The translations under genes and the position numbers were made by a program. DNA of 64,000 nt from SZAS-7 sp964514655 (GTDB lineage: Bacteria; Chlamydiota; Chlamydiia; Chlamydiales; FEN-1388). A model generated the notes under the pieces. It searched no databases. It was given only the letters and a program-made list of their open reading frames with translations, and had not been told where the DNA came from. Positions 9,118-17,426 of the stretch are shown here, one piece after another (the stretch's first letter is position 1; each line of letters opens with the position of its first letter). The stretch lies in NCBI GenBank assembly GCA_964514655.1, contig CAZEQY010000001.1, forward strand, positions 186,001 to 250,000, in the 5' to 3' direction.

Positions 9118-10306
9118 TGAACACTCCTAGTTTAAAACATGTCTCAACAAGGATAAAGAAAACCGAAATTGCCATAAAGAGAACAAGTGCTCCCTTACCT
9201 CCGGGAGCAATGATTTTTCCGCCCATGCGAAGTGTATAGCGCTTTCTCCAGGTCATTAAGGCAGGAATAATAGCAAGTAGCACCACTACACCATAAGCAC
9301 CAGCGTATTCTAGGGCCGATAAAAAGGCGCGTTTATAGGAGAGCGCAAAATAAAGGGGTGGCAAAAAGGCAATAACAAAGAGCAGCCACTTCGTACGAGA
9401 TACTGCTTTATTTTTTAACCCATCTGCTAAAAAGTCCATAAGGCTCATAGAGACCCCAAGGAAGGAGGTAATGATAGCAAAGAAGGCAAACGCCGTATCA
9501 ACTCCCGTCACCCAAGAAGAGTGGCTAATCTCTGCCAAAATTTCAGCGCCGCTCATACCCTGCTGATATGCCATTTCTATACCACTTAAAGGCACTATCC
9601 CAAGCGTTGCAACCTGCCAGATACAATAGCCAATAAAGGGTATTGCACTTCCTATCCAAATAGCCTTCTCAAGCTTTTTTATGTCATCATGTAGATATGA
9701 AGCAAGACTCGGTATCACCACATGATAGCCAAATGCCGTAAGCACAATAGAAAGCGACGGAAGAACATACTGCCACCTTGCGTGCGAGAGGTTTGCAAGC
9801 TCTATATGCGGCAAAGAGACCACCAAAAGCACTCCAAAACTCGCCACTAACCCCAACATAAAGATGCGGTTTATGGCATCTACCGCCTTTACGCCCCTTC
9901 GGAGAAGTAGACTAAAGACAATAAGTAGGGGAATAGCACAGACAATTTGCAAAAGCCTTACCCCAAGTACGTCTTCAAATAGATCTTGAAAAAGAGCCGT
10001 TGTGCCGGCAATGTAGGCTGTGTTTAGTGCATAGAGTAAAAAGAGGTATGAAATACCGCTTATAAGTTTGCCCCAGCGTCCTAGCGTATGCTCTGCCATC
10101 GTAACAAGGTTTGAATCTTTAGGCAGGCTTATTGCCACCTCAAGCACGCATAACGCTGCGTAACTTAAATAGAGCCAGATGCATCCCATTGCTAAAAGAG
10201 ATGGAAAGAGCCCGGCACGCCCGGTACTTACAGGAAGAGCAAGCATAGCTGCTCCTGTAGCTGTCCCTGCGATGAGGAGTATCGCACCAAATAAACGATT
10301 GTTCAT
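9110..10306 (-). CDS. tyrP: Aromatic amino acid transporter, TyrP type (second copy)
   Basis: A hydrophobic protein of 398 aa with about 11 membrane segments and the GTATGAAMLALPV-like first helix typical of the hydroxy/aromatic amino acid permease (HAAAP) family, which imports tyrosine or tryptophan by proton symport. The start is set at the ATG at 10306, whose ATGA overlaps the stop of the upstream copy; a longer frame to 10447 would run deep into that gene and adds a non-hydrophobic, implausible extension. Tandem tyrP genes are known in Chlamydia. Substrate (Trp or Tyr) cannot be decided; the trpS neighbour makes tryptophan attractive. Confidence 0.9.
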   Translation of the reverse strand: MNNRLFGAILLIAGTATGAAMLALPVSTGRAGLFPSLLAMGCIWLYLSYAALCVLEVAISLPKDSNLVTMAEHTLGRWGKLISGISYLFLLYALNTAYIAGTTALFQDLFEDVLGVRLLQIVCAIPLLIVFSLLLRRGVKAVDAINRIFMLGLVASFGVLLVVSLPHIELANLSHARWQYVLPSLSIVLTAFGYHVVIPSLASYLHDDIKKLEKAIWIGSAIPFIGYCIWQVATLGIVPLSGIEMAYQQGMSGAEILAEISHSSWVTGVDTAFAFFAIITSFLGVSMSLMDFLADGLKNKAVSRTKWLLFVIAFLPPLYFALSYKRAFLSALEYAGAYGVVVLLAIIPALMTWRKRYTLRMGGKIIAPGGKGALVLFMAISVFFILVETCFKLGVFSG

Positions 10307-11451
10307 AGATATCCTAACTGGTGGGCAAGTTCGATACAAAAAACAAATATTGATCCAGCAAGTACCGGCAGCCAAAAATAGGGCTTTACAACGCCCCACT
10401 TTGCCGCCATAAGCGCCGGCAAGATGCCAAAGATGCCCATTGTGCAAACACCACCGGCAAAATCCAAGGCCTCTAAAAATATGTGTGGATCAGAAAGTGA
10501 TAGTGCTAACGGCGGTATGAGCACAGCTAGAGCTAGTGTCTTATTTGATGCAGTCTTATGCACTTCACAGAGGCCGTCGCGCAGAAAATCCAAAAAGCTG
10601 TAGGCAACAGGCAAAAAGGATGTAGCAATAGCTAAAAAGGCAAATCCTCGCGAAAATACAACGACAGACTTTGATCCAACAGTATCTGCAAGCACCTGAG
10701 TAACAAGTTCACCCTTTTTTTCTGCATCTATCCATTCTGATATTTTTGCCTCAGGCACAAGTCCCAAAATAACAAACTCCCACAACAGATAAATCACAAG
10801 AGCAATAAGACTGCCAGAAAGTATAGCCCTCTTTAGCGCCTTTTCATCGCGCTTAAGGTAGGTCACAAGCGATGGAATCAAGTTGTGAAAACCAAAACAG
10901 ATCATAAGAAGAGGCAGTGACACCCAGGCTGCATTATAGTCAGCCCTAGTAAGGCCTTCAAGCTGCACCTGATTTATGCCAAAGGCCACAAGCAAAAAGT
11001 AGCAAGCAAGCATTCCAAAGAGCAGATATCGGTTTATAGAGTCTACAAGGCTGACACCGCGCGCAATGGCCAAAAACATGCCCACAACAAGGATGAGGCT
11101 AGAAGCATAAAAAGATATCCCCGTAAAGTCAGAAATCAGCACGCTTGCAGCAATGACGTATGCCGTCATTATGGCATAAAAGAGGAAGGTAAATAAGAGC
11201 CACGCCAAAATTTTGCCTATACGGCCAAAACTTTTTTCAGCCATCGACACAAGATGAATATCGGGGGTGTTAAACGAAAGTACAATCTTTGATAAAAGCA
11301 CGCCCGCTAGCGCCATAAAGGCCCAGGCAACAATAAAAAAAAGTAGCGAGGGATAAAATCCTGCTTGAGCAGTAACAACAGGGATGCCAAGCATCCCGGC
11401 TCCAATGCAGCAACCGGCAATTAAAAGACTTGCACCAACAGTTTTATTCAT
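10303..11451 (-). CDS. tyrP: Aromatic amino acid transporter, TyrP type (first copy)
   Basis: 382 aa, about 11 membrane segments, first helix GASLLIAGCCIGAGMLGIPVV, which is the HAAAP signature region. I chose the ATG at 11451, one base after the thyX stop, over a TTG at 11460. The two copies are clearly homologous but well diverged, so this is an old duplication rather than a recent one and they may differ in substrate. Together with the next copy and trpS it forms a translationally linked block downstream of thyX. Confidence 0.9.
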   Translation of the reverse strand: MNKTVGASLLIAGCCIGAGMLGIPVVTAQAGFYPSLLFFIVAWAFMALAGVLLSKIVLSFNTPDIHLVSMAEKSFGRIGKILAWLLFTFLFYAIMTAYVIAASVLISDFTGISFYASSLILVVGMFLAIARGVSLVDSINRYLLFGMLACYFLLVAFGINQVQLEGLTRADYNAAWVSLPLLMICFGFHNLIPSLVTYLKRDEKALKRAILSGSLIALVIYLLWEFVILGLVPEAKISEWIDAEKKGELVTQVLADTVGSKSVVVFSRGFAFLAIATSFLPVAYSFLDFLRDGLCEVHKTASNKTLALAVLIPPLALSLSDPHIFLEALDFAGGVCTMGIFGILPALMAAKWGVVKPYFWLPVLAGSIFVFCIELAHQLGYL

Positions 11452-11452
11452 A

Positions 11453-13090
11453 CTATTCAAGTCCTAGGCGCTCTGCGGTTCGCTGCTCTTGACCTAGGCG
11501 ACCAAGTTCATAGCCTTCATAGTCTACAAATTTTAAGAAACGTTCAAATTGGGGCTCAACGCGTGAGACCTCTTTTGCCATAACTTGAGCTATATGGCGA
11601 TAAGAAGGATGCCCTGCAGCTGATGAGCGAAGCTCACAGAGCCACTGAAGAGCTCTAAGGTTTACGTTAAAGTACCAGCGTATGTTATAGGCCATAGGAA
11701 CAACGTACTGCGCCTCTTCCGGAAGCTCTTTTGCTATTGTATCGTATGCATCCTTTGCTGCATCCATGGCTGCGCAGTAATCAGCACTTAGGTTGCTGTC
11801 GATAAGCTCTTGAGGCAAGTAATAGCCATAGTCGCAGCTTAATAGCTGGCGCTCTTGCGTAAGTATGCGATGGCGATGAAGATCGCGATAAGCTCCAAAG
11901 TCCGACAGTATTTCAAAAGTAAAGGTAGCATGTTCAAGTGCGCGCGGAGACTTATGGCGACGATTTTCTCTACATGAAGATGCTGCATCTAAAAGCCTTG
12001 TAAGCTCATCTTCCGGAAGGCGTTTTGCATAGTCAACAAGAGAGTCTAAGCTATTGTGGGAATGAGCGTACATCAAAGCCCCTGCCACCTTATAGACGCC
12101 ATCTTGATCATAAGAAATAAGGCGCACTCCCGACTCATCGTTACTTGGGATATTTTGGCAATTTGCTTCCACAAAGCCCTTTAGCTCTGTCTGCATCGCA
12201 TCTGTAAACTGGGCAAAAGTCTTGTGGTGCTTATGAGCAGGCTCTGCGCGGCGTATAAATGACGGTATAACCTTATAAAGTTCCTCATAGGCATGCTTTG
12301 CAAGCTCTTGAAGCTCTGCTAGGCTATGACAGTGCATCTTGTGAATGAGGTATTCAAAAAAGCGTCCATTTCCATAAAAGCCCATGTTAGTAAGCGTTGC
12401 AGCAGGAAGTAAGCCCCGCAGGCAGTCTAGAACCTTAGCGCGAAGGGCTGCTGCATAGGCAGTCTTTGATGTTTCAAGCTCTTTTGGAAAACGCGCTTCC
12501 ATGAAAGCTGTAAGCGGCGGAATAAGCTTTGCATAGGTATCAAAGAGCATATTGCATGTGTTAACATAAAGCGATCTATATGCCGATGTCATGAGCACAG
12601 GCTCGCGATAAAAGAGGTATTCGCCCTTTACCTTTTGGTCAAAATAGATGTAGCGAGTGGACTTTTCTAGTGGTGAGCCGCCAAGACGGCTATCTTCAAT
12701 GGCTTTTGCTGCGAGCATAGAGATGTTTTCTACAGCAAGGTGTGCGCCGCCAAGCTCTCCAATAGAGTCATCGCCATAGCCATCCAAGATACGGTCGTAG
12801 AAATTTTGGGCTTTTTTGATGGCAATAAGCTGCTGGTTTGCTTCATCGGCTTCACCACTTGTAAACTGACCGGCAATGAGGTCAAATCCGGTTTCATCTG
12901 AATTTGCAATAAACTCTTTTAATAATAGTGTTCGAAGCCCTAACGATGAGCGAGAATAGCGAGAAAAAAGTGCCCCTTTAATAACTTCAGGGAGGTTTCT
13001 GAGCACAAATACCGAACTTTTGGTATTTGTTACAAACCGTTCTAAAATCTTAATCTGACTCGGACTAAATTCTTCGTAATCTTCTAACAT
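11453..13090 (-). CDS. thyX: Flavin-dependent thymidylate synthase, long chlamydial type
   Basis: ThyX converts dUMP to dTMP using methylene-tetrahydrofolate and FAD. At 545 aa this is about twice the usual bacterial ThyX, in keeping with the long two-part ThyX of Chlamydiae. The N-terminal half (about 1-280) is ThyX-like but lacks the signature. The C-terminal half has FGAYRDLHRHRILTQERQ near residue 395: the RHR is intact, but the signature Ser that normally follows after seven residues aligns with Leu, with a Ser two residues later. ATG at 13090 is preferred (AAGAG five to six bases upstream) over GTG at 13096. Embedded in the minus-strand run ending with trpS. Confidence 0.88.
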   Translation of the reverse strand: MLEDYEEFSPSQIKILERFVTNTKSSVFVLRNLPEVIKGALFSRYSRSSLGLRTLLLKEFIANSDETGFDLIAGQFTSGEADEANQQLIAIKKAQNFYDRILDGYGDDSIGELGGAHLAVENISMLAAKAIEDSRLGGSPLEKSTRYIYFDQKVKGEYLFYREPVLMTSAYRSLYVNTCNMLFDTYAKLIPPLTAFMEARFPKELETSKTAYAAALRAKVLDCLRGLLPAATLTNMGFYGNGRFFEYLIHKMHCHSLAELQELAKHAYEELYKVIPSFIRRAEPAHKHHKTFAQFTDAMQTELKGFVEANCQNIPSNDESGVRLISYDQDGVYKVAGALMYAHSHNSLDSLVDYAKRLPEDELTRLLDAASSCRENRRHKSPRALEHATFTFEILSDFGAYRDLHRHRILTQERQLLSCDYGYYLPQELIDSNLSADYCAAMDAAKDAYDTIAKELPEEAQYVVPMAYNIRWYFNVNLRALQWLCELRSSAAGHPSYRHIAQVMAKEVSRVEPQFERFLKFVDYEGYELGRLGQEQRTAERLGLE

Positions 13091-13176
13091 GGTCACTCTT
13101 TTACTGGTTTAATGAAAAATCGCTGCAACAAGACTGCCAAATCTCGTCCCCAACTTCAAGGAAAAAGATGGATATC

Positions 13177-13950
13177 TCACTCTCTTTTGCAATATGCGTG
13201 CATCAAGAGCTGCCAACGAAAGTTGGCTGATTGGGAGTTGATCCATTTGCGGATATCTTCCGGAGGCATTGAACTAAAGCGGATGATCTCGTCATCCGTA
13301 AGCCTAACCATAAGTGGCAAACTTGAACTTTTTAGTAGGGCATCAAGGTGCTTTTTGCACCCATGCCACTCGCGAAGGTGTTTGACAAGGCGGATTGCAA
13401 GATAGGTAATGATTGCTATAGTGAAAAACAGCATTGGCAAAAAAAGCAGTGTAGCAACCAACGATGCAACAAGCACTAATGCCTCCCAAGGCGCTTGAAA
13501 GAGGGGGCCTAACATAGTACGAAGTTTGCAAACGAGGCGCGGTGCAAAATAAAGAGAAGTCAAATACGAAAATATCTCTTCAAATCTTGATGAGGCAAGA
13601 TTAGCCCGCACAGCGTGCACATACTCATGAGCTAGTATTTCATCTTTTTGATAAATGCCTAAATAATGTGTGTGAGCTTTAAGCTGTATGGTAGGGGGAA
13701 TATCACGCTCATCGCTATACCACGTACAGCCTGCTTCCCACGGCCACAACCCCTTTGCCGAATACTCTACAGGCACCCAAACGGGATCGATATCATACAT
13801 CTGTATGACACACTCTTTTGCTAAAGAGGGCCCCTGATTTTTTGCAGCCTGTAGCGTGCGGACACGCTCAGAATAGGTTTCATAGGTATCATCAGGCAAG
13901 GCAAAAAAGCCTTGCCTGTTCCATTCAAGACAGCTAGAACTGACTTGCAT
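13177..13950 (-). CDS. Membrane protein with HEXXH zinc-protease motif, 257 aa
   Basis: Residues 108-112 are HEYVH, preceded by a hydrophobic-acidic DEILA stretch, with E124/E125 twelve residues on: the arrangement expected of a zinc metallopeptidase. A double hydrophobic hairpin (about 155-190) follows, then a soluble C-terminal helical region. No signal peptide, so the motif is probably on the cytoplasmic side unless topology is inverted. The start overlaps the end of the upstream lipoprotein gene by 17 bases and has no clear Shine-Dalgarno. I do not recognise a named family; activity is inferred from the motif. Confidence 0.7.
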   Translation of the reverse strand: MQVSSSCLEWNRQGFFALPDDTYETYSERVRTLQAAKNQGPSLAKECVIQMYDIDPVWVPVEYSAKGLWPWEAGCTWYSDERDIPPTIQLKAHTHYLGIYQKDEILAHEYVHAVRANLASSRFEEIFSYLTSLYFAPRLVCKLRTMLGPLFQAPWEALVLVASLVATLLFLPMLFFTIAIITYLAIRLVKHLREWHGCKKHLDALLKSSSLPLMVRLTDDEIIRFSSMPPEDIRKWINSQSANFRWQLLMHAYCKRE

Positions 13951-14344
13951 GGTAAGTGACGTCGTCTACATGACCTTTGTCATCAAACTTAATAACAACA
14001 GTAAGTGTGCGCTGGCTTGTTCTTGAAGCACCTGCCTCTTTAGAGTAGGCACCAAGTATCAACCACACACCGCCCTGATCGTGCGAATAGCTCACTTCGC
14101 GAGCTACTTTGTCATAGACCCAAGCTTCTTTACCGTTTGCATCCTTTGTCACGATATTAGGTGATCCAAGTGATGAAGCAACTTCTGCTTGGCTCATCCC
14201 TTTTTCGATTTTGCGCTGCACATTGCCCAAGGTAAACTTTTCTGTCGGCTCCTCAGATAGCTCCTTTTGGTGCTGGCTAGCTGTCTGACAGCCTGTTATA
14301 AGGCCTATCAGCATGCAAAATAGTGCAAAATATGCTTTTTTCAT
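13934..14344 (-). CDS. BamE/SmpA-like outer membrane lipoprotein, 136 aa
   Basis: A lipoprotein signal with a lipobox ending in LITGC (Cys19) is followed by a domain of the SmpA/OmlA (BamE) type: 'KIEKGMSQAEVASSLGSP', 'AWVYDK', then a C-terminal strand pair with 'VVIKFDDKGHVDDVTY'. In other Gram-negatives BamE stabilises the BAM complex that inserts outer-membrane proteins. Length and repeat positions fit. It lies between another lipoprotein gene (7-base gap) and the HEXXH membrane protein (17-base overlap), so these three are likely co-expressed and may act together in the envelope. Confidence 0.72.
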   Translation of the reverse strand: MKKAYFALFCMLIGLITGCQTASQHQKELSEEPTEKFTLGNVQRKIEKGMSQAEVASSLGSPNIVTKDANGKEAWVYDKVAREVSYSHDQGGVWLILGAYSKEAGASRTSQRTLTVVIKFDDKGHVDDVTYHASQF

Positions 14345-14351
14345 AATGTCC

Positions 14352-14852
14352 TCAAATTTCTTGTGTTTGAATAAAGATTCCTTTGTCTATTTTCGAAAAG
14401 AAATCTTGATAAAAAGACTGGTCTGTAATCTGGTGTACGGAGATAACCGCACCCTTATTATCTACAACTTTGGTCTGAAAATTCGCGCGTATACGTAGCT
14501 GTTTGCCAAACTCTGAAACGTTAACGGTAGCTTCCACAACCTCTGTTTTGGGCCAGCGTGCGCTTTCATCGCGCTGAAATTTTCCCCAAAAACTCGCTTG
14601 GGGATCTTCGATATCTTTTTCCTTAGTCGCGGTTAAAAATCCAAGATCCAAGGCAACGTTCTTAACAATAAAATTCTCGTCCTGGAGCACGTTTAGAACG
14701 CTTTTCATCGCAAGCTTGAAGTTGTCAGTTTCATACACGCGAGTCTGCATTTGGCGAATTTCTAGCTGCGTTTTTTCCGGCTCTTTAGGCTCACGCGACG
14801 CACAAGAAGTTGCAACGAATGCACAAAAAAGAAAGGATAAAAATCGTCTCAT
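14352..14852 (-). CDS. Putative lipoprotein, 166 aa
   Basis: The N-terminus has a basic start, a hydrophobic core and a lipobox-like VATSC with Cys17. The mature part is Glu/Lys-rich, about 150 aa, with mixed alpha/beta pattern and no catalytic motif. Start set at the ATG at 14852 (GGAG ten bases upstream); a longer frame to 14891 lacks a credible start and would spoil the signal peptide. It sits first in a tight cluster with the BamE-like lipoprotein and the HEXXH membrane protein. Function unknown; envelope role inferred from the signal and neighbours. Confidence 0.65.
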   Translation of the reverse strand: MRRFLSFLFCAFVATSCASREPKEPEKTQLEIRQMQTRVYETDNFKLAMKSVLNVLQDENFIVKNVALDLGFLTATKEKDIEDPQASFWGKFQRDESARWPKTEVVEATVNVSEFGKQLRIRANFQTKVVDNKGAVISVHQITDQSFYQDFFSKIDKGIFIQTQEI

Positions 14853-14909
14853 GATTGAACTGCTCCTTGATAAAAAGAAACAGTATACCAAAGAGAGAAA
14901 ATACTTGCT

Positions 14910-15170
14910 CTAAGGATCGTCTCCCCACGGGCTTACGCCGTAGGTATCGTACTCATCGTTTTCTTTGGTTATGGTGCCATCGACTTCGAGGGTTAGCGGT
15001 GGGGGTGGTTGTTGCAAGAAATTGTCGCAGTCAGAAGTATCCCAAGCTGGGTGCTTAGGCACTTTTTCAGCTTCATTTGCCACGTCATACGCTGCGGATG
15101 GTTGACTTAAGTCATCCTGACAAAAAGCAATGGCAGGCACTAGAACCGTCCATATCATAAAGTGCTTCAT
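14910..15170 (-). CDS. Small secreted protein, 86 aa
   Basis: A short signal peptide (residues 1-16, ending AIAFC) is followed by about 70 acidic, Pro/Asp-rich residues with a PPPP run. The Cys at the signal end is followed by Gln and could be a weak lipobox. No family recognised. Its leader is odd: the only Shine-Dalgarno candidate is a run of eight G, described separately. It follows pcrA (gap 53 bases) and precedes the lipoprotein cluster. It could be an envelope peptide; the small size makes the gene call less secure. Confidence 0.5.
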   Translation of the reverse strand: MKHFMIWTVLVPAIAFCQDDLSQPSAAYDVANEAEKVPKHPAWDTSDCDNFLQQPPPPLTLEVDGTITKENDEYDTYGVSPWGDDP

Positions 15171-15175
15171 ACATA

Positions 15176-15210
15176 CCCCCCCCTTTTGCCTTGTCTTAGC
15201 TCCTGGGGGG
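15176..15210 (-). promoter_or_regulatory. G8 tract as ribosome-binding site, pairing with an upstream C6
   Basis: Read on the minus strand, six C (15210-15205) are followed by a 21-base loop that itself contains AGGAG, then eight G (15183-15176) ending 5 bases before the ATG of the 86-aa protein. The C6 and G8 can form a six-pair G-C stem that would hide the G-rich ribosome-binding site. The G8 run is also long enough for slippage. A translational switch is inference; the inverted arrangement itself is directly visible. Confidence 0.4.
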
Positions 15211-15223
15211 ATTTATAGTCAAA

Positions 15224-17377
15224 TTATTTTTTTACACTTGTCAACGGGGCAAGCTTTGCCACCAGGCACTTACAGGAGTCATCTTTAGTAAAAAAGACCT
15301 CGTACATAAGACCATGAGAGCCCTCTTTTACATTTTCAATCCTGCCTAAGCCAAATTGAGGGTGAAATACCGTCTCTCCAATCGAAAAAACCGTTGTACT
15401 CGGGACAAACGACTCCTGTCTAGGTGTAGAGATAGGCATCTGGTAGCCGCTTGTCGACACCACAACCTTTTTCAGGTTTTGGGGCACTTCTTTTAAAAAG
15501 CGGCTCGGGCGCATGTTTCTTGTTGTCCCCCAGAGGCTTCTTACCTGCGAATGGCTTATGTATAGGTGCCTTTTAGCGCGAGTAATACCGACGTAGAAGA
15601 GCCTTCGCTCCTCTTCGATCTGCTCTTCGCTATTTCTTGAGTTAATATGGGGGAAAAGATCCTCTTCAAGCCCCACTAAAAAGGCTACTTCATACTCTAA
15701 GCCCTTGCCATTATGGATCGTCATAAGTGTCAAGGTATCGTCGCTTGCTTCAGTATTATCTAGCGATGTAACAAGCGAAGTCTCTGACAAAAAGTTGGAT
15801 AAAGTGGGCTCTTCTTCAGTTTGACGTTTGTACTCCTCCCATTCGGCAGCCTTAACAATAAGTTCCTCAAGGTTTTCTAGACGCTCTTGCTTTGTTTCTG
15901 AATCTTGGGCAATAACATCAATATACCGGCTTGTAAAAATCGCAGCGCGAACAAGCTCTTCAAGCGTTTCATTTTCAGAGACTTGCTTTAGCATAAGAAA
16001 TGTCTTAGCAAAATCAGACCAGCCCTCTTTTTGCTTTGACGTAAGCGTAAAGGGAAGACTCTTAAAGGCATCTTCAGAGTAAGTTTTTAGCATAAAATCT
16101 AAAATAGGAAGGTCTTGAGCCTCTACAGCCCCTACAATCTTTTCAAGCGTTTGATCTCCAAGACCACGCTTGGGTAGGTTTACAACGCGTAAGAAGGAAA
16201 CAAGATCTTTTGGATTATCAAGAAGGCGAAGCATGCTAAGCACATCCTTAATCTCTTTTCGTAGATAAAAGGACGTTCCCCCCACAACCACGTATGGAAT
16301 GCGTCTAGAGAGCATTTCGTCTTCTAGCACACGCGACTGCACGTTTGTACGATAAAATACGCATATATCCTTAAGGCGCTTGTCGTGCTTTTCGACAAAC
16401 TTCTGAATTTCTTGAGCTACAAAGCGCGCCTCTTCACGCTCAGATCTTGCGGCAAAAATGGAGATTTTTTCACCCTCTCCAAGAGCGCTCCAAAGGCTTT
16501 TATCGTAACGGCCGCCATTTCTGGTGATAACGGCATTAGCCGCTTCAAGAATGTTATTTGTGCTTCTATAGTTTTGCTCAAGCCGAACAACATGGGCGTT
16601 TGAGAAGTCTTTTTCGAAGTTTAGGATGTTTTTGATGTTCGCTCCGCGCCAGGAGTAGATAGACTGGTCAGGATCCCCCACGACAAATAAGTTGCAACGA
16701 TCTCCCGAAAGCAGCCTTACAAAGTTATACTGAGCACTATTTGTATCCTGATACTCATCCACAAGAAGGTACTTCCAGCGCTCCCTATAGTATTCAAGCA
16801 CTTCTGGACAATTTGTAAAGAGCTCTACAGGAAGGCGCAAAAGGTCATCAAAGTCTACGGCATTACACCGCTTTAGCTTTTCGTTATAGCGCTCATAGAT
16901 TGCTGAATAGTCCTCTAAGGACGTCCTTGCAAGGCCATTTTTTTCTGAAGTAATGTAGGAGCGCACCTTTTTAAGGTCTGTATCTTGTGGTACCGCAAGT
17001 TCGCGAAAAGTCTCTTTAAGCAGCCTTTCAGAGTCACTTTCATCGTAAATAACAAAGTCTCTTGTATAGTCAAGGTGATGAATTGCTTCTCTAAGCAGGC
17101 GCGCACCCAAGCTATGAAATGTTGTAACAAGCACCTGGTAGCTTGCATACTTCTGCACTCGCTCTTTCATCTCGTGCGCAGCTTTATTAGTAAAGGTAAG
17201 GCCAAGTATCTCTGAAGGATGGACGCCCAGGTGAATAAGATGGGCAATCCTAAGCGTTGCAACGCGTGTTTTTCCAGATCCTGCGCCCGCAAGCACTAGC
17301 ATAGGGCCATCTTTATGGCGAACCGCCTGAAGCTGCTGGGGATTTAGTGTTGTTAGTTCTTGATGAAATTGCTGCAT
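15224..17377 (-). CDS. pcrA: UvrD/PcrA-type DNA helicase
   Basis: A superfamily 1A 3'-5' helicase acting in excision and mismatch repair and in clearing recombination intermediates. The 717 residues match UvrD/PcrA length. Visible motifs: Q motif 'LNPQQLQAV', Walker A AGAGSGKT near residue 32, 'LLVDEYQDTN' (motif II), 'VVGDPDQSIYSWRGA' (motif III), 'LEQNYRST' (motif IV), 'MTIHNGKGLEYEVAF' (motif V) and 'RRLFYVGITRAK' (motif VI). The short C-terminal domain with a Tudor-like 'GETVFHPQFGLGRIE' is typical of PcrA/UvrD. It stands first on the minus strand, diverging from the NamZ-like gene. Confidence 0.96.
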   Translation of the reverse strand: MQQFHQELTTLNPQQLQAVRHKDGPMLVLAGAGSGKTRVATLRIAHLIHLGVHPSEILGLTFTNKAAHEMKERVQKYASYQVLVTTFHSLGARLLREAIHHLDYTRDFVIYDESDSERLLKETFRELAVPQDTDLKKVRSYITSEKNGLARTSLEDYSAIYERYNEKLKRCNAVDFDDLLRLPVELFTNCPEVLEYYRERWKYLLVDEYQDTNSAQYNFVRLLSGDRCNLFVVGDPDQSIYSWRGANIKNILNFEKDFSNAHVVRLEQNYRSTNNILEAANAVITRNGGRYDKSLWSALGEGEKISIFAARSEREEARFVAQEIQKFVEKHDKRLKDICVFYRTNVQSRVLEDEMLSRRIPYVVVGGTSFYLRKEIKDVLSMLRLLDNPKDLVSFLRVVNLPKRGLGDQTLEKIVGAVEAQDLPILDFMLKTYSEDAFKSLPFTLTSKQKEGWSDFAKTFLMLKQVSENETLEELVRAAIFTSRYIDVIAQDSETKQERLENLEELIVKAAEWEEYKRQTEEEPTLSNFLSETSLVTSLDNTEASDDTLTLMTIHNGKGLEYEVAFLVGLEEDLFPHINSRNSEEQIEEERRLFYVGITRAKRHLYISHSQVRSLWGTTRNMRPSRFLKEVPQNLKKVVVSTSGYQMPISTPRQESFVPSTTVFSIGETVFHPQFGLGRIENVKEGSHGLMYEVFFTKDDSCKCLVAKLAPLTSVKK

Positions 17378-17426
17378 GAGAAAAGTCTATCCGTGTTACA
17401 TTTGCCAAAAATACTAAGGTGTAAGC

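Noticed and set aside
10307..10447. Extended N-terminus of the second tyrP copy from 10447
   Set aside because: It would overlap the first copy by about 145 bases, is not hydrophobic, and the ATG at 10306 has a normal ATGA overlap.
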